From Microthyrium microscopicum (taxonomy: Eukaryota; Ascomycota; Dothideomycetes; Microthyriales; Microthyriaceae): DNA of 64,000 bases. Below are positions 31,895 to 44,254 of this stretch, piece by piece. A model generated the notes under the pieces. That model saw only the letters and a program-made list of their open reading frames with translations, made no database searches and was not told the DNA's origin. The number at the start of each line of letters is the position of its first letter. Position 1 is the first letter of the stretch. The position numbers were made by a program, and so were the translations under genes. The DNA lies in the NCBI GenBank assembly GCA_010405405.1, contig MU004231.1, positions 861,736-925,735 of the forward strand, written 5' to 3'.

Positions 31895-32695
31895 TGAGAA
31901 GGTTTGAGAGCACCAGAGGCATTGTGTAATTCCATGAAGAAAGACAGGAAAAAGATATCTCAATTGTCTCCTGCGCTAAGCCTAAATGGATCGTACTTGA
32001 ACGCCAACATGCATACACTTGGCAAGCAGCGCCCACTGTGCCATCGCGACTTCGTGATGCTTCATTGGCGATGGCACATGCCCTCGGCAGTCAGCTGAGG
32101 TAATGCAGACCATTTCCGGGCAATTCTTCATCTTCGCAGTCAGCCCAAGGTATGTTGTCCATCAGCCTGCTTCGTGACTTGTCTGTGTGCGATCCATATC
32201 TGGCCGGCCTCCAGGCTGATCGCTTCGCTCTTTTTGAGGATGCATCAGGTTGTTCAATCACATCCAACAACCCCAGTTAGCGCCCTGCGGCTTCTCCAGC
32301 TCGATCAGCCTTAAGAAGCACCTCAGAATCTTTGCAGCGACATTGGAGTCGGTCGCACCCGCTATGCCGCTCCTGCAGTTCCTATTTGATCATTCATGCA
32401 ACGCCTAGGTTTGTTTCTTCAGCTGGCTGCGGACACCAGAGGCACGCCCTTCACCGTTATTTAATATCTCTACGTGCCGTTTCTTTACAAGGAAACATAC
32501 GATCATCCAATTCCTCTTCGAATCCCTGGTTATACGCGGTACTGAATGCTACCATTAGGTTCTCAGTCTGCTTGCACATTTTTGCGTTCTGTTGGAATTA
32601 TCAAGCCTCACACTCGAACCTTTCGTGTTTATACTTTCAGCCTTCGTGCAAGCCGAGTCGTATCGCGAAATAACAGAACAAGAGGTCTTGCAAAC
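31895..32695. other. Intergenic region before the DUF2235 gene
   Basis: 801 bp without a supportable gene. A 9-base word (gcagtcagc) recurs near 32087 and 32136. Confidence 0.45.
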
Positions 32696-34505
32696 ATGAC
32701 GGAATCCCAAAACGCCTCTCAAAACGTAAATGTACCAAGCACAAAGTTGAAGTTACCGAAGAAGCTGGTTGTGCTTTGTGACGGTGAGGACAAAAAGTAA
32801 CGCACATCCACTGTACTCCTAGGCTAATACTTCAATTAGGCACTTGGCAGGTTCGAAAAGATACTGCATTTCGCATATCAACAAGTGCTAATGAAGCTAT
32901 AGAACAGCGACTATGGATGGGAGAAGGACTCGTGGTCACCGTTTGACCACGGCCATCCACAAGGTATGGAGTCGCCCATCACTCCCAATGGCTTCCATGC
33001 TGACTATTTGCTGCAAGTACCAACTAATGTGACTCGCCTCGGAAGAGCTTTGCTACCAGAAAGCTCGGATTCGCACCCTCAGATTATTTCGTATCATGCT
33101 GGAGTAGGCAGTTCTTCATGGAGTATCACAGATCACCTTCTTGGTGGTGGACTAGCATACGGAATCTCTTCCAACATTCGCGACGCCTACGTATTTCTGG
33201 TAGATAACTTCATGGAGGCAGCTCCACATGTGTCAGATCAGATATTCCTTGTAGGATTCTCGAGAGGCGCGTTTACGGCTCGCAGCATCGGTGGTATGAT
33301 CTCATCTATCGGCTTGTTGCACAAGGATGCGATGCAATACTTCTATTACATCTTCCAGGATTACGAGATGGCCGGTGCTGACAAACCTCATTACACTCCG
33401 ATGATTAAGAAAGCATTTCCGGATTTCCATGTTGAAAGTAGCGTCAGCGACGCAGCCAGGTTCTTAGAAGATTACAAAAAGGAGCTAGTCAAGGTATGCA
33501 GAGATTCATTTTTGGTTCTCGTTAGAGGCAAAAAGACTAACGAAGGTAGCGGAACCTCACTCGAATCGTCGACATTGAAGCAATCGCTGTGTGGGATACG
33601 GTCGGAACTTTGGGCCTTCCAGTGACGCCAGTGTTGCAGAAGATAGGTCTGCCCAGTGCTATTCATGCATATCGATTCTATGATACTGGCATTAGCGAAC
33701 GGGTTAGACATGCTTTCCATGCAATGGCCCTGGATGAGCGACGATCGGCCTTTAATGCTACTGTATGGGAGAGACAAGCTGACAACAAAACTACGGTAAG
33801 TCAGAGGACAGTCAAGAGATTAAATCAAACTGATTGACATCTTAGATCCTCAAACAAGTTTGGTTTCCGGGGGCTCACTCCAACATCGGAGGAGGCTACG
33901 AAAATCAAGCAATGGCAGATATTTCACTCGCTTGGATGATGGACCAACTTGACCCGTTCCTTGATTTCGACAAGAACTACCTCAAGAAGCAGAATCAAGC
34001 ACTCGTCAAGAATTTCTTCGCAGCCGATGGCGTAAAACCGACAAAACAGAAACCAGCTTTTGAGTGGGGTCTTGGCCCAGTTTATGAAGGCCTACAATTT
34101 CCATTGAGTCTTTTGGGATCCATCACTCGTACGCCTGGGCGGTACTTTGAGCTCGATTACCAGACCGGAAAGCCAAACTCGAAGAACCCCAAACTTCTTC
34201 AGAACACCAATGAGTACATTCATGCCAGCGTCAGAGCTCGATACCAGTATAGTGACGAGTTTGGTGGCTTCGATGCTCATGGTAAACCGTACAAACTGTC
34301 TGCAGCTCTGAAGAACTGGGAGCTTGTAACGGGAAAAAGAGAGGATGGCACTAAATGCAATAGTTGGAGAAGGAATTTGGCTGGTGATGCAGCGAATGGG
34401 CGCGAGTTACCAGAGGCCGAAATTGGTCATTTCGAATCACAACTGCTGGATCTCGATCCCGCCATGAAGACGAAGCTTTTCCCGACAACCACTGTTGCAA
34501 CTTGA
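32696..34505 (+). CDS. DUF2235 alpha/beta-hydrolase (T6SS Tle1-like phospholipase catalytic domain)
   Basis: Predicted serine hydrolase of the DUF2235 family, common in fungi and related to the catalytic part of bacterial Tle1 phospholipases. Five exons, 32696-32783, 32840-32850 (11 nt), 32903-33493, 33550-33795 and 33846-34505, give 531 aa. The 11-nt exon encodes the conserved TWQ of LVVLCDGTWQN. The nucleophile elbow GFSRGAF (GxSxG, Ser about 153) precedes TARSIGGM. Downstream are the conserved IAVWDTVGTLG strand, carrying a family Asp, and VWFPGAHSNIGGGY, carrying the catalytic-type His. Exon 4 is taken to start at 33550, because the acceptor four bases earlier leads to a stop. No signal peptide. 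Fungal members are of unknown substrate. Confidence 0.87.
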
Positions 34506-35519
34506 GGGCCTCTCTTTTGGAGCGAATGGATCAATGAGAGGACACGAACTATTACTGAGAGTAAATAGCCTGGACGCGTAGATTTCCTTGGTTTTCATGT
34601 ACACCTACCTGCCTTTGTACAAGTCGCGTTCCTAGGAAACATCGACTTCACCCAAAGATTAATCCTAATTCCAAACTAATTGATTGTTTCGTTATCTACA
34701 AACACGTTTTCTAGTTCTGACCTGCAAGTCAAGCTCTATGTTTACGTCTCCTCGTTCGCATCGAATGGGGTAGGTTTTGGTTCAAGCCAAGTAGTGCACG
34801 GCAACAACCTCCAGCTCTACTGATGCTTGCGTTCAAACAGATAATAGACGACATATTTCAGAAACCATGGAAAGCCAGTACCGACAGCTTTACCCTCGAA
34901 AGTTGCGTCGAAGAAACCCATAAGAAGCGGCAGCTGAACTTTGCTATTGCACGTCTTCATGACATACTCGTGTGTCTTAGTCCACGCAACTGCTAGGGTC
35001 TTGCTGTCATAGGAACTGAGAGATAATGGCAGATTTGGCTGAAGACCCTTATTGGAGAAAATCCTAATATATTTCCACATGAAGGCTTTGCTTCGTGGGA
35101 AAAGCTAGCGAAAGTCAAGAATTTGCGACATTACTGATATTATGTCCGGCCTTCGATGGAAAGAATCAAACATTGCAACGGGACCAACAATTGTAGGGTA
35201 TGGTGGAATCAGTTGGATCGGAAAGCATTAGTGGGAAGATCTAATTTGACCTTGGTAGAGGTTAAAAAGGAGTTGAAGACAAGTTATGGTATTGAACTGC
35301 TATCTATCAGACGACGCCACTGGAAGAGTGCGCCCAAAGGCTCATCACAATCATGTGCAAGAGCAAACCAAGTTCCAAAAGCTAGAACGTCCATCAGAAA
35401 GGGAACCCTTCCACAATCCGTGGGAATGAAGAATAGAAATTACACAAAACATAGTCCAAATCGAAACGCCAGTCGCTGATGCTAAAAATGGCTTCATAAG
35501 CCCAGTGAAGCCAAATGCC
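34506..35519. other. Intergenic region with weak minus-strand frames
   Basis: About 1 kb between the hydrolase and the ferric-reductase-like gene. Minus-strand frames 35551-35351 (hydrophobic, GLMKPFLASATGVSIWTMFC) and 35080-34817 (ends KYVVYYLFERKHQ) could be exons of a small membrane protein or decayed coding DNA. I found no clean splice joining them, and the first overlaps the end of the upstream gene, so no gene is called. Confidence 0.35.
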
Positions 35520-37592
35520 TTAGTATGTGAAAGCCTCTTCGATGAAGTCAATCAACCCCTTGTCAACTTGCCATCTAACAGCATCACGCACTGCATCAGC
35601 AAACACTCCCGGCCCACATACTGTTACTGCCACTGCTCCTTTGCGTGTGCGTATGACCTCTTTCATGATCTCATCAGCTTTGGCGCGCTCTTGATGGAAG
35701 ACCTGCACCTTGCCGCTCTTTGACTTTTCTGCAGGATTGCGCCCTGGTGCCCGCGTAGATCTGGTGACATAGATCTTGATATCCAACAGATTTGGTCGGT
35801 TTTCCATGCTCAGAATATCATTCATCCATGGAACGATCCACTTGAGATTCTTCTCAGATGGGATTGCCCATACCAGAGTAATTCGTTGGGTTGCGACAGT
35901 GCCTTGGTTGAAGCCGTCAATGAGTTGTTTACAGAACATGAGTTGATGAGTGATGCCAACGCCGCCTGCGAACAGGACAACGTCGCCGTAGGAAGAGAGG
36001 TTTTCATGCCCGCTGTAGAAGCCCTCAACGTAACCCCAGGTCTCGACGATTTTGCGGTCGTCTTTGGGATTGGCAAGGAGGTGGACCTTTTCCCAAAGAT
36101 CGCGGGTGAAGCCAGTGCGAGCACGGCATATCAGTGATACGGTGCTGCGCCACTCGGGTTTGTGGTCGAACTTTGGATCTTCCCACTCTGTGTCCTGAGT
36201 GGTGGAAGGAAGCTTTTCGGAACGTTGGTTCAGGTCATATCGTTCGGACCAGGCGACCGAGAAGGGGTGAGATTGAAGGTGGGCGAATTGAGGAAGATAG
36301 GCATGTACATGTGTTCCAGGACGCGCTTTCCAGTATCCGTTGAGATGGAAAGTGACGCGGCATGCTTCAGTCTCGAATGCTTCCACAGTGACCCGCGATG
36401 ACCACTTTCTCCTCCTTATGCTGATGTTGTACTTGTAGATCCTGTAAAAGCGCATAGCATAGTCATATCCCCAAAGAATGAACACGGCGACCAGCCACAT
36501 AGACTGTGGAAGATTGTCGAGCTTCAAATGAAGCAATGTGCCTAATAGGACAAGAAAGACCAGAGTCTTATGAAGGAATAAGAAGGTTTCGTAGAAGGCA
36601 TGTCGAATTGGGCTCCATGCTTGGAATAGTATTATGAAGCCGGCAAACGTGGAGACAAGCCCCCAGGCATAGGACGCAGCATGAGGGCCTTCTGACAAAC
36701 CAATCCTTACTGCGGTCCACCCGCCAGCTTCTCGTGTGTTGCCAACCCATGATAGGGCATGGATGAGAGCTTCGATGATGAAAATGCGAGCTGCCCAGCG
36801 GTGAAATAATTGAAATGTGTCGTAGGAAACATGAATGACCCAGATCAGGGGATTGTTCCGTAGGGCGAAGACGATGGTAGGGAACAGGTTAAAGACAGCA
36901 ATGAGACCACTGCGACCTCTGAGGGAGGCAATGACTTCACGGCTTGGTTTATCATATGGGAGTGTGAGGGTCCATACGATCGTGAAAACCCCATAAATGA
37001 ACAACAAGATTGAATGATTGCGACCTGGTAAGGTGCCGACGTTGACAGCCTTGGACAAAGAAATTTCCTCGTTATGCCGTTTCTTCCATAGTGGAGCATA
37101 TATTATATGCTTCTTCAACCATGGAAACCAGTTATTTCCATTTTGCTTCCAGTAGTTTTGTCGTTCTGGGTTGGAAAGGATGGCCATCAGTCGGTTCCAA
37201 TTTACAAACATATGAGTCCATCTTGCGATCAAGGTAAAGGCTAGTGCTATGGCAAGCAATGTGCCCATGATCTGGATCGCTAGATAGTTGCGATCTTGGT
37301 CGACACCATTAAGTCCCACCGAAAATGGGAACAGGGAGCCGAAGGTGCCATCGAGAGTAGAATTGGTGTATATGGGGTCCACGCCGTCCGGGGTTAATGG
37401 CGTAGAGCTGCTGCTCGTCATGTTTGTGGTGGCATTTGCAAGCTGCCGTAAGGAAATACGGGGGCTCATGATTCGGGTTGATCGCTTGTGTTGTTTGTGT
37501 TCGCGCCAGGCGATTCTGGTGGTCAAAGGAATCCGAAAGCGTGCATATAAGCGGTCTACTAATGGAAGTTGGGGAAAGTAGATATTGAGCAC
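35520..37592 (-). CDS. Ferric reductase-like transmembrane NAD(P)H oxidoreductase
   Basis: Predicted FRE-family enzyme moving electrons from NADPH through FAD and two hemes across a membrane to ferric/cupric ions or another acceptor. Intron-free, 690 aa. After an N-terminal region with NxT/S sites come about six or seven membrane helices. Heme-ligand His pairs are visible in LFHRWAARIFIIEALIHALS and FLHKTLVFLVLLGTLLHLK. The FAD-binding motif is HPFSVAW (family HPFT/S), the NAD(P)H-binding part has DVVLFAGGVGITHQL, and the C-terminal CGPGVFADAVR contains the CGP nucleotide motif. C-terminal EEAFTY resembles the usual aromatic end. The first ATG (37592) gives 40 extra basic residues; MSPRISLRQL (residue 42) is an alternative start. 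No permease or multicopper oxidase neighbour, so a role in high-affinity iron uptake is not shown. Confidence 0.88.
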   Translation of the reverse strand: MLNIYFPQLPLVDRLYARFRIPLTTRIAWREHKQHKRSTRIMSPRISLRQLANATTNMTSSSSTPLTPDGVDPIYTNSTLDGTFGSLFPFSVGLNGVDQDRNYLAIQIMGTLLAIALAFTLIARWTHMFVNWNRLMAILSNPERQNYWKQNGNNWFPWLKKHIIYAPLWKKRHNEEISLSKAVNVGTLPGRNHSILLFIYGVFTIVWTLTLPYDKPSREVIASLRGRSGLIAVFNLFPTIVFALRNNPLIWVIHVSYDTFQLFHRWAARIFIIEALIHALSWVGNTREAGGWTAVRIGLSEGPHAASYAWGLVSTFAGFIILFQAWSPIRHAFYETFLFLHKTLVFLVLLGTLLHLKLDNLPQSMWLVAVFILWGYDYAMRFYRIYKYNISIRRRKWSSRVTVEAFETEACRVTFHLNGYWKARPGTHVHAYLPQFAHLQSHPFSVAWSERYDLNQRSEKLPSTTQDTEWEDPKFDHKPEWRSTVSLICRARTGFTRDLWEKVHLLANPKDDRKIVETWGYVEGFYSGHENLSSYGDVVLFAGGVGITHQLMFCKQLIDGFNQGTVATQRITLVWAIPSEKNLKWIVPWMNDILSMENRPNLLDIKIYVTRSTRAPGRNPAEKSKSGKVQVFHQERAKADEIMKEVIRTRKGAVAVTVCGPGVFADAVRDAVRWQVDKGLIDFIEEAFTY

Positions 37593-39921
37593 AAAGCAAA
37601 ATAAAGTCTTTCAAGAGGATCTCAGACTGGGGGGTGTTGATGTGTTATTGAGGGCCGGACAATAGTCAACTGATCAATGGTGAAAAGTTCAACTTAACAA
37701 TGGACAACAAAATCCTTTGTTCACTAATAATGGTGTTATTCTCTTAAGCCTCAAGTTCCAGACTTGCTGATAACTGTCGCATTGTGATCCTCCAGGGAGT
37801 GTAATATGGTGATGAAGATCCTGATGAGGGTGAGGTGTTGAGTAGAGCCAAGCCAAAGATAGATACCAACAGGAGAATGAAGTTAGCCAACGGAAGTACC
37901 TAGAATAGTGAATCGAGGGGAGCCGTGAGTAAGGAGGAGACTGTTGGTGCAAAGGGCAGCTCCAGGCGTTTTGTGCTCCCAGAGAAGAGTTAGTGCAGTG
38001 ACTGTAGGCGCTATGGTTTTTGCATTGCCTAGTTGTTTCCAACCGTTTGACAAGAACCTGGAAGGAATATAATAATGTGAAAAGCGGGCCGGAAATGTCG
38101 TTGAACTGTGGCGTCGATATTCAACTCCGATGTTTTGTTTCCTTGTGGGTTTGCAAGACATGAAGTGTCACTTCACTTACGTGGACAAAGTTGCTGCACG
38201 CTACTACCCGGCATCAACTCTATAGTAGGTCTGTTTTAAACATGTGCAGCTGTCGAGATCTGAAAATCGTTGAATCTGGATTTCCGATTCACGTCCTTGT
38301 CGACGATTTGACTCAAACCCTGCCTCCCACAGCCTTGCGCAATCTGAGCCAGCCTTGCCAAGAATGCCTACAAGGCTGGCTTCTTTGTTGCTGGTCTAGA
38401 TGGTTGACATTCTCGACTACCAAGAATGAGCAAAACTCAGCAAAACTCTCATCAGAATTAAACACTCCGTAATGAGATGATTCTCCAATTTTGGCCTATC
38501 CTTCACCTTGTGCCATGGCAGGTATCAAAAGTTGTCATGCTGCCAATGATGTTGAGCCCTGTCGTCGGAGATCACTGCATTGGCTGAATCGCTGCAACAA
38601 TTTTAGTTTCCGATGGCCCACAATCGATTGGCTGAATGCGTCCTGTGCGATTGGCCGCTTCAAGGGGTTTGGAGTTGGGCCCTTGCAGTAGCACGCCACA
38701 ACCAGGTTGACGATCAATCCCTTGTTCATCTGTCAGCCTTCTGGGCCTGGTCACTGCCAACTGGCACCTGGCCAACGTCGCGAACTTCTCAACGCGTGCG
38801 GATTGCGTTTTGCCTGCCCATCGATGTTTCTCGAACAATTGAATGCTTCGATTGCTACTTTCGGAAGAGTTGAAGCTCAAACCACTTTCACCAGCCACAC
38901 GGCGGTCGGCGTTCACAATGCCCGATCTCAATACGTCGTGGACGAAAACAGATCCCAGTTGGAGCACTTCGGAACGTTGTGATACACGTCGTAGAACGGC
39001 TTTTTATCAGACAATCTTGAGAAAGCCGACGTAATCTGATAACACGGCTGTCAAAATGACAAGTCCTTTTGTAATATTCCGCTGTACTCTGTACCTGGAT
39101 TTCCACTAGTTGCTGATCTAGTGGTTTGAGCAGGTGTACCGTGTGGAGGGCTCTCGTGATGCTGAGTCGTATTCGAATATGCACCCTCAAGCCCATGGGT
39201 AATCTGATTTTGAGCAAATACCCAACTCCGTGAAAAGGAGGCCGCTGTGGTGTCGCATTCCACGAGCCAAGGACAGTTCAAGATATATCATTAGAGAACT
39301 CACCACCGGATGTAAATCCGATCTGGAAACAATATTTCACTTGGCAGGCTTGCTGGAAGACCCTAAAACGGTTGGATCGGGCAATGAGATGTAAGATCCG
39401 CGATTTCATTTGATTTGCAAGTCAAGAGTGCGTCAACGGAAGCCTGTCGATACTGCTAGTTGAAGTTGAAGAGAAAATGAAGTTGGATAATGTGGACAGG
39501 TTGACGGGCTAGAAAAGCATGATGGGTGGTTGAATTAAGCATGTTCGTGGTTGCCCCTTGAGGCACGAGCATGCCTTCCCTGGTTATTGACAATGACAGC
39601 GTTTACCTTTTTTCATTTGACTTCTCAATGTTGCTCAGGCGAAGAAGAGATATCATTTCAATATTAGCGCCTCGAAGATGATATCATAACTGTTAAGAAA
39701 TGCTTCTTCCACAAGACGAAAATCTTACTTCAAAACCACGGACTCGTTCGACAGCGCAGTGGTCAATCGATGGAAACAAAATAATCTCAACAACCTATGG
39801 TTCTAAGCATGATATATGCATACCGAGACCGAGCGTCTCAACCCTCCGACCTGCCGACAATAACCTACAATAAAGCCAAGCATCTGGTGAATATGCTTGC
39901 CTCTCTTGGCCAGAAACTTCA
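37593..39921. other. 2.3-kb intergenic region
   Basis: No gene I can support. Overlapping frames on both strands around 38490-39280 show no domain features. The part at 38300-38900 is GC-richer than its flanks. I saw no terminal repeats or target-site duplication; decayed insertions cannot be excluded by eye. Confidence 0.45.
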
Positions 39922-40930
39922 CTAAATAGCTCTACCTCCATCAACTTCCAAATTCACCCCAGTGACAAACCTACCCTCATCACTCGCCAAGTACAACGCT
40001 GCGTTCGCAATGTCCATCGGGTCCGTCAAACGACCCAGTGGCACATTGGCCACAAACTTTTCCCTGTTCTCTGGCGTATCTGGCACCCCCACAAAAGACT
40101 CAAATAGACCAGTGCCAGAAAGCAGTGGCGCAATAGCATTGACGCGGATTTGGTCAGGGCCAAATTCGGCAGCAAGACCTTTGGTTGCCTAGATTATGTT
40201 TTGGTCAGTGTCTATATGTTGCGGTAATATAGAATGTGAAGCAATGATGTGGGTGGATCACGAACATTTGTAACTGCACCTTTCGTCGCATTGTACCATA
40301 CTAGACCTATAATAGCCACATTAGTGACATGTGCGTTGTGGAGAAGATGCTGAAACTTGCCTGGTCGTGGGCGTACACTTCCTATGGAGGAGATGTTGAT
40401 GATTGATCCGCCGCCGGCTTTTTTCATCTCTGGGACTACGGTTTGGACGGAAAGAAAGATGCTCTTGATATTGACGTTGACTACTCGATCGAACTCTTCA
40501 GCGGTGACGTCGAGTGTTGGTTTATTCTTATAGGTTGTGCCTACAAAAGTAGTGTCAATACATTTAGTCCCTTGAATCAAATTTTAATTGATTGACGTAC
40601 CTGCATTGTTGACCAAAATATCAATTTTACCACCAAATTCTAGGCATTTGCTGACAGCATCTTTCCAAGCTGCCTCATTGGTAACATCCATCTTTATATG
40701 TATGGTGTTGCCTCCAGCCTCGTTGATCTTTTGAGACACTGAAGCTACGCCAGGCTCATTGATGTCTGACATAATTACTTTGCAGCCTTCTTGCGCAAAT
40801 CGAGTGGCTATAGCAGCTCCAAAACCAGATCCAGCTCCTTGATACTGAGTCAGACTGGGGCTGATAGGCAATGCGATATATGCTCACCTGTTACCAGCGC
40901 CACTCGATCCTTAAGTCTGGTGGAAGCCAT
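39922..40930 (-). CDS. Short-chain dehydrogenase/reductase
   Basis: NAD(P)-dependent SDR of 255 aa, the classical size. Exons on the minus strand are 40930-40888, 40837-40601, 40540-40361, 40306-40266 and 40188-39922. The cofactor motif TGAGSGFG is rebuilt across intron 1. Asp in VIMSDINEP at the end of beta-2 suggests NAD(H) preference. NNAG is completed across intron 2. The Ser strand is IINISSIGS, and the active-site YNATK is in the 41-nt exon 4. The C-terminus ends VNLEVDGGRAI. Intron 3 (40360-40307) starts GCAAGT and ends TATAG, a GC-AG intron needed to keep frame into the Tyr-Lys exon. Substrate unknown; 3-oxoacyl-ACP reductase-like and sugar/alcohol dehydrogenases share this layout. 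Confidence 0.92.
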
Positions 40931-41266
40931 TACTTGGATTTTTCTGTGATCACTGACAATATCAACGATTCCGATCAAATGCGTGCTTGTATGTTCGTAC
41001 TCAAATGGATATGACGAATCTTCGAGTAGTCAGGTTTAGGAACAGAGTACTCGATGAGTTCATTGATCGTGAAGTGTACAGTTTGCGGGGTCTCCTAACA
41101 TCGGCTGCTGAGAACCGGAGAGATCGTCATACAATCATATCACGGAACCACATATTTCAAGAAGCACAGGTTAGGAGTATATTATACTTGTTCTACGTTG
41201 TATGCTTGTGGCTCCTTTCCTATCAAATGCCCAAAAGTGTATTATCCACCAGTTATGCGATGTAAA
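40931..41266. other. Intergenic region
   Basis: 336 bp between the SDR start and the Sac-gene stop, both on the minus strand. It includes the SDR promoter; no gene seen. Confidence 0.45.
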
Positions 41267-44254
41267 TTATGTTGCCCATACCAACTTCTTCAATGAGTAT
41301 CCAAGAGCGTCCAGGTAGCTTGTACTCTTCTTGGCTTCAGCAATGCTGACGATCTCTTGCTCTTCGATTTTGACATTGGTCACCTTGTCTGCATCTTCTT
41401 CTCCAGCCTCTTCTGCGCGAACATGATTGACCTCCCTGGCTATCTGATCGCAGATGCTTCTCGTCGATTCCTCTTCGCTTGGTGGGTTCTCATCTACCCC
41501 TTTAGACGTCACATAGCTACTCCGTGGTGGCAGTGCCTTGAAAGCTAAAACTTTTTCTGCACCATTATCGGTCTGGCCTTTGTTCATGACCGCAGCCCCT
41601 GTACTATCGTCTTCATTGCTGGTCAAGCTTCGTGTGTTAATTCTGACCATATCTTTGCCTTTCGTGGAATAGTTAACCAGGAACCCGACATTCTTCTTTT
41701 CGTCTAAATCGCGGGACGCGAACGTATCCGTGATGAATGTGCCTCGGGTCAGCCCTGTGATTGCCTCCAACTCGACCTTCTCGAATGCCTGCACTTTCTC
41801 TGTCGCCCAGTCCATGCGGCAAAAATACAATGCGCGGTTGGTGAGAAGAAGAACGCACTCTTCAAAAGGATGTGACTTGATGGTGCCACTGATTCTTGGA
41901 CATCGTAATGCCCACCCAGCAATGAGATGCTCGCCAGCAGCACCACCTTGCTCCTCAACACAGATAGTGGTACACGTTTCTATCGCGTTTTGACGTACTT
42001 TACGAAGGTCGATAGCATAATCTTGGCCTTTCATGTCGGCTTCAAAGTCAATGAAGATGTTCTCGTCGGCTCTGCCGAGCAAAAAGTCGATGACAGCTTG
42101 TGTGAAATAATCGTTGACAATATTGTTGTAGTATCGATTGAGAGTGAGTCCAAAGTCCGTCAAAGCACCGCTTACATTTCGCTTTCGGGTTCTTGTAAAG
42201 TCGCCCTTTAGTGCTGCGGTGCCGGCATACTGCTTAGAAATTGCATCTCCGTTGTCTGCCCACAAAGTGTTAAACCATGATGTGGAGGGGTCGTTTTGCA
42301 AGTCAATCTTTAGACCTTCCTCAGCAAGCTGAGCCTCCAGAACACCTCGACCAGCAGCGGACTGCACGACATTGGTTCGATCGAGACAGTCCATACAGTT
42401 GGTCCTGAGAACACCGTTCTGCTTTTCAGTAGCTTGGGCACCTGTTTGTGACGTCCAGCCAAAGGACGATAAGTTGTCTTTGAGAGTATCAAATAGATAT
42501 GACACGTTTTCAAATTTCATCCCTTTACATGCGTGGTGAAAGTCAAACCAGTAGAAAGCCAACTTCGATTGAGGCTCATCACTGAATTCACCTGACTTTT
42601 CAGCAAGTCTTTCGTAGAGCTCGCCCACCTTGCCCTCATTGCCTTTCTTTTCCACCAGATTGACCACTTGAATTCGTCCATAGCGTTGGGAAAGTTCACT
42701 GAAATGGACCTTGAACGCTTCAAGGTTCTGTTCCGGTGTTCCTCGGAAGACTGGTATTGGTTTTAGACTGTACGGGCTTTGAGAGAAGAACAAGGGCATG
42801 GAACCACGGTACTGTAAGTAAGAGTACAGCTTTTCATTAGGGGTATTGGCACCATCCCAAGATGGCGAGCAGAGAATCTGTTCGGTCTCCACACTGTTGG
42901 CGACGTGGCCGTCTTCGTCCGCCCCGCGGCGAAGATATCGGAGGCCAGCGCGATCAACAGAACGGCGAGAAACTAAGGTCAGGAGGAATGTTCGGCTATC
43001 TGTAGAGTCTTGCTCTTGCTCCGAAGGTGAACTGGAGTCTTTCACGGTCATTTCGATTTCATCCTGTTTGGCTGTCGCATCCTCAATTGCCTGTGTTTGT
43101 GGTTTCGAGGGATCGATAGTGAATTCTCTCTGGCCTACGAAACCTTGGATAAGTGGTGTTGTAAAAGCATCTTGTCCTACATCAAGGAATGGCTGGATGA
43201 GATGCTTGTTCCAAAAGAACTAATATCCATGAGTAACAATCTGCGACTACGAAGATGGCATAACATACCTGAGAATCAAAAGTTCTATGTAGTGGAACTG
43301 AGCTGCCTGCTGTCTGGTTCGTTACGCCATGTGAGATGTCATAGTCATAGGAATAAAAGAAGTTCTTGGAGCCGAAGAAGATCTTAGTTGTTGCCAAGAC
43401 CTTGGGGAGAAGTGGTATTTGCTGAGTCTGCTTAGTGTCAACTGTGTGAGCCACTTCCGTTGGCACTTCTTGCGTTTCTTCTAGATCAGTTTTGGGAGTT
43501 TCGGGTCGCTCGTCCTCGGAAAGTTGTGCTCTATCAGGAGTAGGATTCCTGACTCTTTGTATGTCTTCTTCACTGCTCATTCCTTGACGGGTTCGACTGT
43601 CTGCAGTCCATCCTTGTTTCGAAAACCATTTGTCGGCGAAACGACCGTATATTCCCTTTTTATTAATCACATTCTCGGCCACATTAGACACTTTTTGCTT
43701 CGCTTGCTCTATCTGGTCCTTATCAGGATCCGGGTCCGCCGTTATCACCGAGGCGTCGTCCGGCAGTGATATATTATCCTCCGAGTTCTCGCTGTCGCTA
43801 AGGAAATCTTCATTGGAGGTTGAGTGACGGAACTGTGCGCTTCGGGCTTTGGCAATGGCCTGCTCCGCATCTGCTTGTGATGATAAGGGGATGAGTGCAA
43901 CCTCGCTAATGGAGTATATTGGCTTTCCCGATATAAGGGCAACTTGCTCACGACGAGATATTGATACTAAGAAGGACAATGAGGCGACATTGAGGAGTCC
44001 TAGAACTAATGAGACACAATATTTTGGCAATCGGAATACTCAAAGGGCTCACCAACGATGCCATGTGCCTCGAGAGTTTCTCCTGAAGTGTCTTCGTCTC
44101 GGCGATCATGCAACAGCGGGGATATGTTGGCGCCCTTGTATGTAATTTTGATGGCCTGCTCCGTTGCCGGCCTGTGAGACTTTGGAGGCGCTGGCTGCAG
44201 TATCAAGCCATCTACGGCAGCAAAAATAAGTAGCTTGCGGACAATGCCAGGCAT
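41267..44254 (-). CDS. Sac-family phosphoinositide phosphatase with hSac2-type C-terminal region
   Basis: Predicted inositol-lipid phosphatase that removes phosphate from PI(4)P or related lipids on membranes. Exons 44254-44053, 44005-43269 and 43219-41267 give 963 aa with two short GT-AG introns. The N-terminal part of the Sac domain runs from residue 1 (LLIFAAVDGLILQP), is interrupted by a long acidic Ser-rich insert (about 110-240), and resumes with IFFGSKNFFYSYDYDISHGV. The catalytic P-loop is RTNCMDCLDRTNVVQ, a CX5R(T) motif with Cys near 588 and Arg near 594. After IDLRKVRQNAIETC the C-terminal block (ECVLLLTNRALYFCRMDW, VELEAITGLTRGTFITD) resembles the hSac2/PH-like domain of INPP5F-type proteins. 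The large insert is the main oddity. Confidence 0.9.

Noticed and set aside
35351-35551. Hydrophobic minus-strand frame overlapping the end of the ferric-reductase-like gene
   Set aside because: No clean start or splice partner and it overlaps a confident gene end; mentioned only as an unresolved intergenic signal.
38490-39281. Cluster of overlapping frames in the 2.3-kb spacer that might be a decayed transposon
   Set aside because: No terminal repeats, target duplication, reverse transcriptase or transposase motif could be read; not enough to call an element.
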